Shown: positions 18,870 to 28,745 of the stretch, one piece after another | Layout: each line of letters begins with the position of its first letter | Position numbering within the stretch: the first letter of the stretch is position 1 | NCBI RefSeq assembly: GCF_003610775.1 | Contig: NZ_RAQO01000004.1 | Coordinates: 562,822-626,821, forward strand | DNA length: 64,000 nucleotides | Source of the DNA: Alginatibacterium sediminis | GTDB taxonomy: Bacteria; Pseudomonadota; Gammaproteobacteria; Enterobacterales; Celerinatantimonadaceae | Reading direction: 5' to 3' | The notes under the pieces: model-generated | What the model saw: only the letters and a program-made list of their open reading frames with translations | What the model was told of the DNA's origin: nothing | Databases searched by the model: none | Program-made: the position numbers and the translations under genes

Positions 18870-19795
18870 TTACTAGCACTTTGATTGTTCAAGTGCTTGA
18901 ATACTCCCAAATGTTAAATTTAAACCTTAGCCGCCGGCGTTAGCGTCCTTAAACCTAGCTGTTGTGGCGGTTGGTAGCGATACAAACGACATAGCGAAAG
19001 TCTGAAGTAAGTCCTAATCGTTAATATAGACGAAGACCAGAATTTACAAGTTGTACTTAGGTCTTTTACCAAGTATTAGACACAAGTAAAACAATTGATA
19101 TATAGGAGCACGTAGATGCGGCAAAGCTTTGGTCAATTTTATTTAGAGGAAAAAACTCGCTAAGAACTGTCTGTACTTGAGTTTGTGCTTAGGAATAGTT
19201 TTACGAATTAAGCTTTAACCTAATTTAGTTTAAACATCGCTCACAGGTGTTAAGTTAGAAAGCGAACTCTCAACAAGCATCATAAAAAGCTTTCATGGTT
19301 GGAAGTAAATTTTAAACTTGCTTGTTATGTGTTGCTGGTCTCAAGTTTCATGGCTACAGTAGAAATCATGCACCGATGAGTTAGATAAAGGATTGCTGAT
19401 TTATATTAACTGTAAACTGAAACTCGTAGACTTGTATGTAACGAAGACTAAGGCCATTTTAAATGCCAAGTACAAACTGAGCCTAACGATTATGTGCGCT
19501 TATTCGAGTAATCACAGGCAAACTTCCAAACCACTGCAGTTATGACCTGGGTGTGCGCATAATATATATTATGTTAAATTGCATATCTGTAGACACAAGC
19601 GCGTACCACTCCTGTTGTGTTAATGTAAATTAAGGATGGTATCCAGTATCAGCTTAGCTTACATTCCTAGTCGACATAACGCGCTTGATGTTTAATCTCT
19701 ATCGTATTGTTTTTAATGTATTATCTGATGAATCTGTTTCGTTGTGTCACCAAGGTTTGCGTACATGTATTATTATCTGTTTGACTGAATGTAAA
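18870..19795. other. gene-poor stretch upstream of the integrase
   Basis: About 925 nt of AT-rich sequence with no open frame above 60 codons on either strand. A 15-codon frame at 19116 has a good AGGAG site but no other support. No attC-like or long direct repeats were seen. It looks like decayed island DNA. Confidence 0.5.
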
Positions 19796-20359
19796 TTAAG
19801 GTTGATAACCGTAGTTTGATTGCTCATCTTTGCTGTATTTTCGAATCAACACATAGGCTACCAACAGAAAAAATAGTCCGAACATAGGAGGTTCTGAAAC
19901 TGATACAGGAAAACTATCTACTCTGAAATAACCAGAACCATCAAGATAATAGTCTCCATTCGCATATTGCCCATCTTGAAACAACTTAAAGTCTAAATGA
20001 TAAGAACCAGGGTCCAACGAAACAGTTCGATGACTAAATCCCAATGCAATTGCTTCCTCAGCACCTGAAAATGCGTATATATCTCTATGTGTAATTACAT
20101 CAGAGGTAAGTGAATTGAATATTCCATTTATCCAAATCTCGAACTCGTCTCCAAACGCAAAAGCATCAACAACAGTAAGACTAGCTTCATCAGACAACTC
20201 TAGGTTAAAACCACCTATTGAAGTCGAAGCACCTACCCCTCCGGCCCAATCAAAAAGTTGCCATCCACTGTCTGAAATATAAATAGCGCTTGCATTTGCA
20301 ACGCTTGTCATCCCAAATAATGTAGCCGCAAAAATCAGTTGAGAAGCTTTACCAATCAT
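19796..20359 (-). CDS. PEP-CTERM-like exported protein
   Basis: A 187-residue secreted protein. It has a signal peptide (1-23, ending SVANA), a beta-rich middle without a known catalytic motif, and a C-terminal sorting tail. The tail is VSEPPMFGLFFLLVAYVLIRKY: a short motif, one hydrophobic helix and basic residues, followed by an 11-residue polar end. The canonical Pro-Glu-Pro is altered to Ser-Glu-Pro-Pro. PEP-CTERM proteins are processed by exosortase (EpsH/XrtA) and linked to exopolysaccharide export; no exosortase is in this window. It is one of three such proteins here. Its role is unknown. Confidence 0.75.
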   Translation of the reverse strand: MIGKASQLIFAATLFGMTSVANASAIYISDSGWQLFDWAGGVGASTSIGGFNLELSDEASLTVVDAFAFGDEFEIWINGIFNSLTSDVITHRDIYAFSGAEEAIALGFSHRTVSLDPGSYHLDFKLFQDGQYANGDYYLDGSGYFRVDSFPVSVSEPPMFGLFFLLVAYVLIRKYSKDEQSNYGYQP

Positions 20360-20653
20360 ATTTTCGTCCTTTAAATCTGGTACCCTTGTGATAGAACAAA
20401 TAGAAATACTAGATTTTATCCGTCAATCGCCATCTACTTATTCTCAGATAACATAAAAAAATAATCAACTCCTCGGTTGGTTTTTACTACACTTTTTAGG
20501 TATTTACAGGTGAAAGAGTCTAATCGGGCAAGGACGGTCATATATATACTTAGAAACTTCGGGAAGCTCCACAAAGCGAAACCTAACCTACCGCGCTAAA
20601 CTTAAGTTCGTTAGTTCTCGATTATTGAAGAAACTACAAAATTTATGCAGTTG
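20360..20653. other. intergenic region upstream of the PEP-CTERM-like gene
   Basis: AT-rich sequence without an open frame. It probably contains the promoter of the minus-strand gene ending at 19796. I see no clear promoter elements or repeats before the IS-end copy at 20654. Confidence 0.4.
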
Positions 20654-20683
20654 AAAGTGTCTAGCAAAGTCTGGGAAGTCCAG
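20654..20683 (+). repeat. solitary copy of the IS3-element right end
   Basis: These 30 nt are identical to 22763-22792, the presumed right terminus of the IS3-family element. With one mismatch the match extends 4 nt to the left. No transposase sequence adjoins this copy, so it is either the relic of a second insertion or the outer edge of a composite rearrangement. The two copies bracket the hypothetical gene at 20770-21240 and the IS remnant. Confidence 0.75.
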
Positions 20684-20769
20684 GCTAAACCGACTATCAG
20701 TTTATGCCGAAGGTTAGTCGGTGTAGCATAGGACTTACTAGCCTTTGTATATGTAACAAGAGTTACAGG

Positions 20770-21240
20770 CTATTTGAACTCGTCCTGACATCTGTTCATT
20801 ATCGTTAACAACTCTGATGTACTTGGTTTATATTCGTATGTTTGTGTTAAGGAAAAAGATGCGGAGTTTTCGTCGGTACATCCTTTGCCATCAACTGAAG
20901 CCGATAACACGGGTTTACCGTTTGAGAACGAACATCCAGTTATTTTTGCTCTATTCCATATTCGAGCGCTGACAACTTTGCATGTAGGAAGCCCACTATC
21001 TATTTCATTCTCTCTTGGCCCTTCTCCAGCTTTAGATTCGTAAGCGGTCGAGGTATTACATTGTGGAGGTTTTCCCTTTGCGGCATGTAGTCCAAATGTA
21101 ACAGTTTCGTCTCGAGTATGTTTATTCGAAAGAATATCCCTTTCTTTTTCGATACACGCGATGACTTCCTTTTCCCCGCTTATTGCATTCCCGCTTAAAA
21201 TAACAAACGATAAAAATATAGTTTTATATTTAATTCTCAT
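20770..21240 (-). CDS. hypothetical secreted protein, cysteine-containing
   Basis: An unrecognised protein of 156 residues when started at ATG 21240, which gives a clear Sec signal (MRIKYKTIFLSFVILSGNAISG). The open frame extends 41 codons further upstream to 21363, but that part would place another hydrophobic stretch before the signal. The mature part has six cysteines, suggesting disulfides in the periplasm or outside the cell. No strong ribosome site is visible at either start. It lies between two copies of an IS end and may be cargo of a past insertion. Confidence 0.5.
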   Translation of the reverse strand: MRIKYKTIFLSFVILSGNAISGEKEVIACIEKERDILSNKHTRDETVTFGLHAAKGKPPQCNTSTAYESKAGEGPRENEIDSGLPTCKVVSARIWNRAKITGCSFSNGKPVLSASVDGKGCTDENSASFSLTQTYEYKPSTSELLTIMNRCQDEFK

Positions 21241-21494
21241 AGATAACGTCACATTAATGAAATGGAATAAGTAATTAAGCAAAATATAGACCGAATGAAA
21301 TAAGAAATTAACAATCAATTGATAAGTAAGGCGTTTATCTAGAATATAGAAAGATAACTTCATAGTGACATGCAGTTATTGTAAATCCTATATTGCTATT
21401 GTAAGTTATTTGGTCTTACCCAAATGGGTGGTAAGCCCCTAGAACAGTAGAAACTTCATAGAATTATAATTAACCAAAAAATATGAGGTGTTAC

Positions 21495-21788
21495 ATGCGC
21501 GGAAAACGATATCCCGACGAGTTCAAAATATAAGCTGTTAAACAAGTCACTGAGCGTGGTTATAAAATCGCAGATGTTGCTGATAGATTAGGCGTCACTT
21601 CCGAAAGTTTGCACAACTGGATTAATAAGTTTGATAAGCCAGAAAAGCAACACATTACCATTGATAATCAACAAGACGAAATACGTAAACTCAAGGCTGA
21701 ACTGCGTCGCGTAACCGAAGAACGAAATATCCTAAAGGAGGCCGCCGTGTACTTTGCAATCGAGTCAAAGAAAAGTACACGTTCATAA
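21495..21788 (+). pseudogene. IS3-family transposase orfA with premature stop
   Basis: The frame encodes MRGKRYPDEFKI, then TAA (21531-21533), then AVKQVTERGYKIADVADRLG and a leucine-rich coiled segment to the stop at 21786. It is the helix-turn-helix subunit of an IS3-group transposase (97 codons, normal size). In functional relatives the stop codon position is Glu or another sense codon. The single base change kills the gene. Confidence 0.88.
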
Positions 21789-22510
21789 AGTCTAGGTTCA
21801 AGCACCATCCAGTAAAAATCTTATGCGAAATACTTGGCGTTCACCGCAGCGGTTCCTATGCCTGGCTTAAGGAGCATCTGAGTCGCAGAGCTACTGAAGA
21901 TAAGCGACTATTAGGTAAGATTAAACAGTATTGGCTGGAAAGCGGTTGTGTCTATGGCTACCAAAATATCACTTTAGACCTTAAAGATGATGGTGAGGCT
22001 GTTGGCAAAAATCGTGTATATCGGATCATGAGAACAGCTGATATAAAGGCTGTACGTGGCTATAAGCGTAATCCAAGTTTTGGCGGAGGCGATGTTAGTC
22101 ATACAGCGCCAAATACGTTAAATAGAGGATTTGACGTCGTTGAGCCCAAAAAAGTTTGGGTGACCGATTTTAACTATATTCGGACTCATGAAGGTTGGCT
22201 ATATCTCACGGTTGTTATCGATCTATTCTCTCGACAAGTTGTCGGTTGGACTATGAAAAGTAAAGCTAGAGCTAACCTAGTTATTGATGCACTACTGATG
22301 GCGGTATGGAGACGCACTCCAACAGAAAAGGTGCTTATCCATTCCGATCAAGGCGTGCAATAAACTGTTCTGCTTGGCCAGCTTTCTTATAGAGCAAAAC
22401 CTGGAAGTGAGTATAAGTCGAAGAGGAAACTGTCATGATAATGCAGTTGCTGAAAGCTTTTTCTCATTACTGAAAAAAGACAGGATTAAGCGAAAAGTCT
22501 ACAAAACCAG
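21770..22510 (+). pseudogene. IS3-family transposase orfB (DDE integrase), broken
   Basis: It reads in the -1 frame relative to orfA, beginning around the A-rich AAAGAAAAG, the normal position of programmed frameshifting in this family. It encodes HHPVKILCEILGVHRSGSYAW, then the DDE core with the first Asp in VWVTDFNYI and the second in LIHSDQGVQ, where the frame ends at TAA 22361. Recognisable coding continues in a different frame (SRRGNCHDNAVAESFF with the catalytic Glu, to KVYKTRET near 22510). The C-terminus is missing. Confidence 0.88.
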
Positions 22511-22737
22511 AGAAACGGATAACAAGACACCCATGATAAGTTAATAAGTATTCCTCTAGAAAGCAATGCAGAAGCACTTAATAAAACCATTAGTTTTGGT
22601 ATGGAAAAAGCTGTGTGTGTCTATGTTGTTCTTAAGAGGGCCTAACAAGCTTTGGGGCAAAAGTGAGTTAAGAATGATTGACCTTACTCGTTGATAGATA
22701 GAGAAGTCACAGAAGCTTTGTTCATAAATACGTCATG

Positions 22738-22764
22738 TTTAACAGTTACATTGTAACTGTTAAA
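22738..22764. repeat. perfect 12-bp inverted repeat next to the IS right end
   Basis: TTTAACAGTTAC and its exact complement are separated by ATT. The hairpin immediately precedes, by a 2-nt overlap, the repeated IS terminus at 22763. No T-run follows, so it is not a typical terminator. Confidence 0.7.
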
Positions 22765-22792
22765 AGTGTCTAGCAAAGTCTGGGAAGTCCAG
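22763..22792 (+). repeat. IS3-element right end, second copy
   Basis: These 30 nt are identical to 20654-20683. The sequence sits at the expected 3' end of the IS remnant and ends in TCCAG, with the inverted counterpart TGG at 21411. Confidence 0.75.
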
Positions 22793-23703
22793 CTCAAATC
22801 TGCACCCACTTACAACGTCTTCGCCACACAAGAAAGCCCGACGCACGCAGCGTGAAATACATTTGTAATTAGAGGTGTGGGATAAACTGACTTGCCCCTT
22901 ACGGGCCTTGGCATCCCAGAACCATTATTGACTAAATAGTCACTTAAGCCTAGACCATCATCCCGTGAGTGCCATTATATGGATGTCTTGTTATTTTCTT
23001 CTAGCCACCGCGAATTTATATAAGGTTGTCGTTACAAATATGATTTACTATTTTTTGTCGGCGATAAAATGAAGATTTATTGCGAATATTATTACTAGCT
23101 TACAATAAACAGATGAATATCATTGTTAACTTACTTTCCTAGGAAAGTGATCTCAACAAAGTTTCGATAACCCTCTGATTTTTCGTTAAGGTAGTATCAG
23201 TACTAATTTACTTTAACACTGTGTCAAAAATACATCTCAATAAACGTATACCTACTAAGCGTTTGTTTAGTTTATACTTATATGCATTTTGACATACAAA
23301 AGCTGGATTGGTTGTATACGGCGCTATAGCTAATTTTTAGATTATCTGAGTTCTAGATTTCGTCTATGTGTATTTCCAAAAACTAAATAATGCAATGTTT
23401 AGTTCGATGCTTGAGTGCTTCCAAACCGAATACCTTAGTATTTCCTTAACTTAAAATTTGGGTGAATGTGTTTTAAAGGTTTAGATTCTCTATGGGCCTA
23501 TTTCGCGCGAAGCAACCAGGTTCTGAATCTGGTGTTTGAATGGCTGAGCGAGTTACGTTAGTGGCTTATGCAGAAATACTTCGGTTTAGCCCACAAGATG
23601 CAGCTAAGATTTAACACCAACATAAGGGGTGCGCAGTCAGGACCGAGCGGAGCATCCTAGAAAGTTCAACGATCGACTTAATGTTTTGTGAGACCTGCGT
23701 TAC
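22793..23703. other. 910-nt stretch without genes
   Basis: No open frame of note on either strand, and no tRNA, clear repeat array or transposase fragment. The sequence is AT-rich with scattered GC-rich patches (for example 22830-22920). It looks like degraded accessory DNA between the IS remnant and the VOC gene. Confidence 0.5.
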
Positions 23704-24105
23704 TTAAGAAAAGATCTCCGGTTCATGGCATACGATGCAAAGTTTATTGCCGTCATAATCCCGAAAATACGCACCGTAAAAGTCGTCATGATATTCAGGA
23801 CGCAATCCTGGTGGACCTTCACAATGCCCCCCTTTCTCAATTGCCAAATCATAGATAGCTCTCACTGTTGTTCTATCAGAAGCCATAAATGCCAGCACTT
23901 GACCGTTTCCTGGGATATGAGGCTTTCCATCGTAAGGATGGCAAATAAAAAAGTATGGGCGGGATTCACCAGCACTGTGCCAACCAGCCCATGGTCGATT
24001 TCGATCACAAAACCGCTCCTCTAGTCCGAGGCCTTTCATCATAGAACTATAAAACTGATAAGACTTCTCAAAATCACTTACGCTGATAAATATGTGTGAA
24101 AACAA
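23704..24105 (-). CDS. VOC-family (glyoxalase/dioxygenase-like) protein, probable TTG start
   Basis: A small one-domain vicinal-oxygen-chelate protein. It begins FSHIFISVSDFEKSYQFYSSMM, the usual first strand with a metal-position His, and ends DFYGAYFRDYDGNKLCIVCH. The order resembles YP_-type glyoxalase/bleomycin-resistance relatives. The open frame extends upstream to ATG 24183, but those 26 residues are unlike the family and have no ribosome site. TTG 24105 has GGAG 6 nt upstream and gives the normal length (about 133). The second metal-ligand Glu position is uncertain. No neighbour suggests a substrate. Confidence 0.75.
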   Translation of the reverse strand: MFSHIFISVSDFEKSYQFYSSMMKGLGLEERFCDRNRPWAGWHSAGESRPYFFICHPYDGKPHIPGNGQVLAFMASDRTTVRAIYDLAIEKGGHCEGPPGLRPEYHDDFYGAYFRDYDGNKLCIVCHEPEIFS

Positions 24106-24338
24106 GGATCGCTCCGTTCTAAAGAAAAACAATACCCAGGCTCGCTTTTGCGTGCGAGATTCGGGGCAGTTCATTGAGAACATTTGAAGGTGCTGGAGTT
24201 TAAGGGGGTTACCAGAGTTTATAAATGCTCTTGGTCAGTTCTGCCAAGCTAGAACTTAACTTAGCAGAACCCTTTTACAATCAAAAGTCAGGTTAACGGG
24301 CTAGTAGCAATAATGTTACTTTAGCCAGAAAACTTAGC

Positions 24339-25604
24339 TCAACTGTTTTTTTGAACATAAGAGTCAAGCATGTCTTTAGTAACCAAGGTTATCCCTTTAT
24401 CTGTAACACGGAAACCATTGGCTATATCCTGTTCCCTATCATAACCAATGACTAGGCCTTCGGGTACATTACATTTACTGTCAAGGATAACCCGCTTTAA
24501 TTTTGCTCGCTCTCCAACGTGGCTTCCATGCAGTAATACAGACTCTTCAATAACACTGTAAGAGTGGGCATGAACACTGGAATATAAAAGTGACCTACGA
24601 ATGGTTGAACCAGAGATTATACAGCCTCCAGATACCGTTGAGTCTACAGCCATACCACGACGTTCGTCGTTGTCAAAAATGAACTTCGCAGGTGGAAGTT
24701 GTTCTTGATAAGTCCAGATTGGCCAAGATGTATCATATAAATCAAGCTGGGGATCAGGAGTAACCAGCTCCATATTAGCTTCCCAAAATGAATCTAAAGT
24801 ACCAACATCGCGCCAGTAAGGTTGGTTGTCACTATCTGGGTCTTTGAAAGAATAGGCAAAGACATTGTGCTCTTTGATGATTGAAGGAATGATGTCATGG
24901 CCAAAGTCACGAGAAGACCCTTCTGTGACAACATCTTTTAGCAACTGATTAAATAAAAAGTCGGCATCAAAGAGGTAATTTCCCATTGAGGCTAAACATT
25001 GACCCGGCTTACCTGGCATTTCATTAGGTTGGTCAGGTTTCTCATCAAAAGCTACGACTTTGTTTTCAGGATCAACAGTCATTACCCCAAAACTACCAGC
25101 TGCTTCTTCAGTGTCTACCTCTAGGCAGCAAACAGTCATATCGGCTTTGTTTGCAACGTGCTCAGCGATTAATGAGCCATAATCCATACGATAAACATGG
25201 TCACCAGATAAGATTAGAATGTACTTAGGATTATGTGAACGAATTATCTCCATATTTTGGTATACCGCATCAGCAGTACCCATATACCAATCATCACCTG
25301 TTTGTTGCGAAGCCGGTAATATTTCAACAAATTCTTTAGCTTTAAAGCTTCCCCAGCCGCGGCTGATATGGCGGATTAATGAATGTGATTTATATTGTGT
25401 AGCGATACCAACTCGGTTAATGCCTGAATTGATACAATTGGAAAGAGGAAAGTCGATAATACGGAACTTTCCACCAAAATAGACAGCAGGTTTTGCGCGA
25501 ACATCTGTTAGCTCAAACAAGCGGCTCCCTCGTCCGCCTGCTAAAACTAATGCATATGTATCTTTAGTTAGGTTACTAATATGTCGATCGTACTTGTTAG
25601 GCAT
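24339..25604 (-). CDS. glgC: glucose-1-phosphate adenylyltransferase
   Basis: GlgC makes ADP-glucose from ATP and glucose 1-phosphate, the committed step of bacterial glycogen synthesis. The 421 residues are near the usual length. The nucleotidyltransferase motif [13 protein letters not shown] is near 20-32. [20 protein letters not shown], the substrate-binding GTADAVYQN and [12 protein letters not shown] follow. The C-terminal half is a left-handed beta-helix with SGGCIISGS repeats. ATG 25604 has GGAG 6 nt upstream; the frame continues to 25643 without better support. No glgA, glgB or glgP is adjacent, and both flanks are gene-poor. Confidence 0.96.
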   Translation of the reverse strand: MPNKYDRHISNLTKDTYALVLAGGRGSRLFELTDVRAKPAVYFGGKFRIIDFPLSNCINSGINRVGIATQYKSHSLIRHISRGWGSFKAKEFVEILPASQQTGDDWYMGTADAVYQNMEIIRSHNPKYILILSGDHVYRMDYGSLIAEHVANKADMTVCCLEVDTEEAAGSFGVMTVDPENKVVAFDEKPDQPNEMPGKPGQCLASMGNYLFDADFLFNQLLKDVVTEGSSRDFGHDIIPSIIKEHNVFAYSFKDPDSDNQPYWRDVGTLDSFWEANMELVTPDPQLDLYDTSWPIWTYQEQLPPAKFIFDNDERRGMAVDSTVSGGCIISGSTIRRSLLYSSVHAHSYSVIEESVLLHGSHVGERAKLKRVILDSKCNVPEGLVIGYDREQDIANGFRVTDKGITLVTKDMLDSYVQKNS

Positions 25605-26093
25605 AGAGTTCTCCATGGAGAGATATAAAAACTCGGTCATCAAAATAACCGATTATTGAATTGAATAATGGCGGTGTTGATCAAACTATAATGAACGGAT
25701 GCTTACGAAACTGTTAGGTGATTCAAAGTACTCACATTTATGTTCATTTAAAAGGTATAGCGTAGTGGTCGAGCAGTGCCTGCTTGTCAGCACACAAAAC
25801 AAATATCTAATGCAGGGTTAGAGGCGTTGTACAAACTAGGGAAATGTTAGTCGAAAATGAAACCTTACTTTAGTCAGTAACAAAGACTTCAAAGTTTTGA
25901 AGTGAAAACTTGTTAGTGGGGAAACGTCTGACGGCCTGGTTCGTCGTCAACACACCTTTGGATACTATGAAATAGTCGACGGTACCGTTAAAGTCAACAA
26001 TCTGCCCCGCGTAGTTGAGCTAACAATGAACCAGCTCATGTACAATTGTATGGCGATAACTGTTGCAGTAAATGCTGTAAAATTGGTGTTCAA
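25605..26093. other. intergenic region upstream of glgC
   Basis: About 490 nt with no convincing gene. It should contain the glgC promoter (minus strand), but no clear -35/-10 pair was found. Confidence 0.4.
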
Positions 26094-26665
26094 TTATCTT
26101 TTCATGTTGTAGGTATCGATTGCCTTATCAACAAGTCTTTTGGCTTCTTCATAATCTGTTGGGCTAAAATAAAAGTCTACCAATGGACTACTCCCGCGAT
26201 CAGGCGAATCAACGCTTACTCTATGCCTTATACTACCTGCAGCCTTGCTACAGTATATCTCTGTTATATCCGAGAGCTTTATCATTAATAGGTCATACTC
26301 GGCTTTTGTAGTTGTTTTTTTTACTCGGGAGTTATCTTTTTGAGTTAAGAGAGCAACGAACAAGCCTGCCGTTGCTGAGACTAATAGCGGTATGACAATG
26401 CTAGCAATGACAACTATGCTTCCGTTTTGTACTTCTACATTTCTCACCTCAATGCTTTGCCTGATTACTCGTTTAGATTTCCTGGTTAGCAAGGCAAATT
26501 CCCTACCTTGTAAAGACGACGCAATTCTATTTAACTGGTTCTTTGATAATGGTTCTCCTTCATATCTTACTTTAAATCCAAAGGTTGCGACCACTATGTA
26601 TTCGGGGCTTTTGTTGTCGTTTATTAAAGGGATGTGGACAGGTTTTTTTCCGGTTCAGTCGTCAT
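26094..26665 (-). CDS. hypothetical single-pass membrane protein with a frame break at A7
   Basis: I do not recognise this protein. The uninterrupted frame from GTG 26594 gives 166 residues, with one strong membrane helix (about 58-85) and a charged C-terminal domain, but that GTG has no ribosome site. The same frame stays open further upstream. A proper start, ATG 26665 preceded by AAGGGA, lies in the neighbouring frame (MTTEPEKN). The two frames join at A-AAA-AAC around 26642-26649, a classical -1 slippery heptamer. A shift there would give a 190-residue protein. Either programmed frameshifting or a one-base loss in the A run explains this. Confidence 0.55.
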
Positions 26666-27111
26666 AGTATTCCCTTCTCTTTAGCATCTGCTTAATTTGT
26701 GTACATCCAGATACATTGCCAGTTACCAATGGTCCTTGCAAATCGGTGTGATTTTCTAAAAACTAAATGCGATGTATAGGGCTGACTATCTATGCTTTAC
26801 GCGGCACCCTTTCCTAAGCTAGCTAATTAAGAACTTCGATTAATGGGCTAAAGCTTGACTGGTAACAAACGTTGCTATCCCTCTGATTAAATTGCATATG
26901 GCAAGGATAATGAATAGTCAACTTGTGACGGCGTTAAGCTTCATTTAGTTATGGCGCAAAGGAAGATCTTTATCTCAGCTATTCTTTAGCGATGAACTTT
27001 CAAATACCGCCTTAGGTGCTAACACGGAATGATATGGCCACTACAATGGATGACTAGTAGCGTGGCTTGGTGCTTACTGTAAAGATACTTTAACAATCAG
27101 CGTTTTATATC
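26666..27111. other. intergenic region before the LuxR-type gene
   Basis: About 445 nt, AT-rich, with no supported gene or repeat. It holds the diverging promoters of the membrane protein (minus) and the LuxR-type regulator (plus), neither of which is clear. Confidence 0.4.
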
Positions 27112-28290
27112 ATGAGAACTAAGTGGCTGCATTCAAGCAATGAACTATCGTTAAGTCTTATGTTAGACAAGATTGAAAAAAATAAATTTGTGTCTCCAAA
27201 GGAGCTCTCGCGATTAATCGGATTGATCTATACGAGTGCTTGGAATAACGACTGGGCGGAGGCTTTATCTTTTCTTATGCACTTAAGTGGCTCGAATAAA
27301 GCGATGCTTGTGCTTAGCATCCCCTCTCAACATCAACCACTAATAATGGAGTTCCACACCAACTTTGATTACGAACCTGACGTACTCGCACGTTACAGCG
27401 CTACCACAGCTCAAGACCCGTACTATCAACAAAGTTTGGTCTTTTCTGAGGGTGATTGTATTTGCTTTGATAAACAACTCGTTATTCAAACTGTAGCTCA
27501 CCAAACCTATCAAAATGAAGTATTGTCCCCTCTTAATGCGCATCAAATCTTAGGTGCTGTACTTCTTCGTAATACCATCGCTGACGCATATGTAAGCGTT
27601 AATCGCGGTGAGCTAGACTTACCGTATTCAGAAGATGATATTTTGCTAATTGAAATGTTAGTTCCTCATTTTCAACAAGCACTAAAAATGTTCATGAGTC
27701 TTCAACTCTACCGCGAATACTTGTCCATCAGTCAGCGCGTCATTGAGCAAAATAGCGAAGCCTTGTTAGTCTGTGATAAAGACGCCGCTGTTCATCTTTG
27801 TAATCCTGTCGCACGGCAGCTAATTGAAAGAAGCCCTTGGCTTGAAATGCATGACAATACCTTGCAGATCACTAAGCAAAGCTTAAGTACATGGTTTAAA
27901 AGTAAGTGCGCTAAGGTTGCATCAAAATGTGGGCAAGGCATTAATTTCGGTTTTTCGGAAACAATTGATACGACATCTGAGCATCTAACCATATCCGTAA
28001 ATGCACTAAGCCAAACATCAACACGTTCTGAGATTAAACTCGCTTGCTGCTTAGTTACATTATCTTGCGGGAATGTTCCAAATTGGCAGTTAGTGAAACT
28101 CAACTTTAAGCTAACAGCTAGTGAGCTAAGTCTGGTTCAAAACTTGTATTCCAAGATGAAACTAAAAGCTATATCACAACGAGATGGCGTGAGTTATAAC
28201 ACCTTACGCAGCCATCTAAAATCGGTGTTTAGAAAAACCCAAGTAAGCTCTCAATCAGAATTATTCATTCGCTTAATGGAACTATCTTAA
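27112..28290 (+). CDS. LuxR-type transcriptional regulator
   Basis: A 392-residue protein with a C-terminal LuxR helix-turn-helix (about 330-390: LTASELSLVQNLYSKMKLKAISQRDGV, then YNTLRSHLKSVFRKT). A PAS-like middle domain lies at about 205-310 (SEALLVCDKDAAVHLCNPVARQLIE), and an N-terminal region of unclear fold precedes it. It has neither an acyl-homoserine-lactone pocket signature nor a receiver domain. It sits 455 nt upstream of a PEP-CTERM gene on the same strand and could regulate it; this is positional only. The ATG has no obvious ribosome site. Confidence 0.85.
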   Translation: MRTKWLHSSNELSLSLMLDKIEKNKFVSPKELSRLIGLIYTSAWNNDWAEALSFLMHLSGSNKAMLVLSIPSQHQPLIMEFHTNFDYEPDVLARYSATTAQDPYYQQSLVFSEGDCICFDKQLVIQTVAHQTYQNEVLSPLNAHQILGAVLLRNTIADAYVSVNRGELDLPYSEDDILLIEMLVPHFQQALKMFMSLQLYREYLSISQRVIEQNSEALLVCDKDAAVHLCNPVARQLIERSPWLEMHDNTLQITKQSLSTWFKSKCAKVASKCGQGINFGFSETIDTTSEHLTISVNALSQTSTRSEIKLACCLVTLSCGNVPNWQLVKLNFKLTASELSLVQNLYSKMKLKAISQRDGVSYNTLRSHLKSVFRKTQVSSQSELFIRLMELS

Positions 28291-28745
28291 CCAAACGAGA
28301 ATCAGTGAATTAAATCGCACCCTATTTCGGCGTACTAAGTTCTACAATCAAGGAGCTTTGATAAAGATAATAACAATTCATTGCAGTAGATTTGAACAAG
28401 TGTTTTGTCAATAACCTACATAGACAGCCTACGTACTTATCTGCAACCCCTTCTCTTTGTGCCCTATTGATGTCTTTATAAACTTTCAGGTTTTCAGCCC
28501 AAATCGTCAGGTTCTGTTGATTATATTTACACTATTTAGACAAGCAAAATGCCGTAAAACAAGAACCAATCAAGCGAGCACTAACTTGTCACACTAAAAC
28601 ACCCCCAAATGGGTCAGTCTATGGAGAATACAATTTAGATTCAATGGCTGATGAGAACCGTATAACTCATTGAATATTAGCTGCAACTTCATAGTGGCAC
28701 CAATGTTGTAATGCCTGTTCTACAAATTTGGTAGAGATAATGCAG
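28291..28745. other. intergenic region before the PEP-CTERM gene
   Basis: About 455 nt without a gene. No terminator with a T-run follows the LuxR-type gene, and no clear promoter was identified. Confidence 0.4.

Larger units (their letters stand above)
21411..22792 (+). mobile_element. decayed IS3-family insertion sequence
   Basis: A remnant with an orfA/orfB pair of the IS3 group. The left end is placed at 21411, where TGGTCTTACCC resembles the inverted right end (TGGACTTCCC, 8 of 10). The right end is the repeated segment ending at 22792. orfA has an in-frame stop. orfB loses frame after 22363, and its last 40-50 codons are replaced by unrelated sequence from about 22515. No target-site duplication is seen. 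The element cannot move by itself. Confidence 0.75.

Noticed and set aside
19116-19163. 15-codon frame with an AGGAG site
   Set aside because: Too short and unsupported; the surroundings are gene-free and AT-rich, and no homology is recognisable.
18870-23703. integron-like attC array next to the integrase
   Set aside because: No repeated GTTRRRY/RYYYAAC pairs or imperfect-palindrome cassettes were seen, and the recombinase lacks the IntI-specific insertion.
23704-24183. longer version of the VOC protein starting at ATG 24183
   Set aside because: The extra 26 residues do not fit the family and there is no ribosome site; TTG 24105 has GGAG at proper spacing. Not fully excluded.
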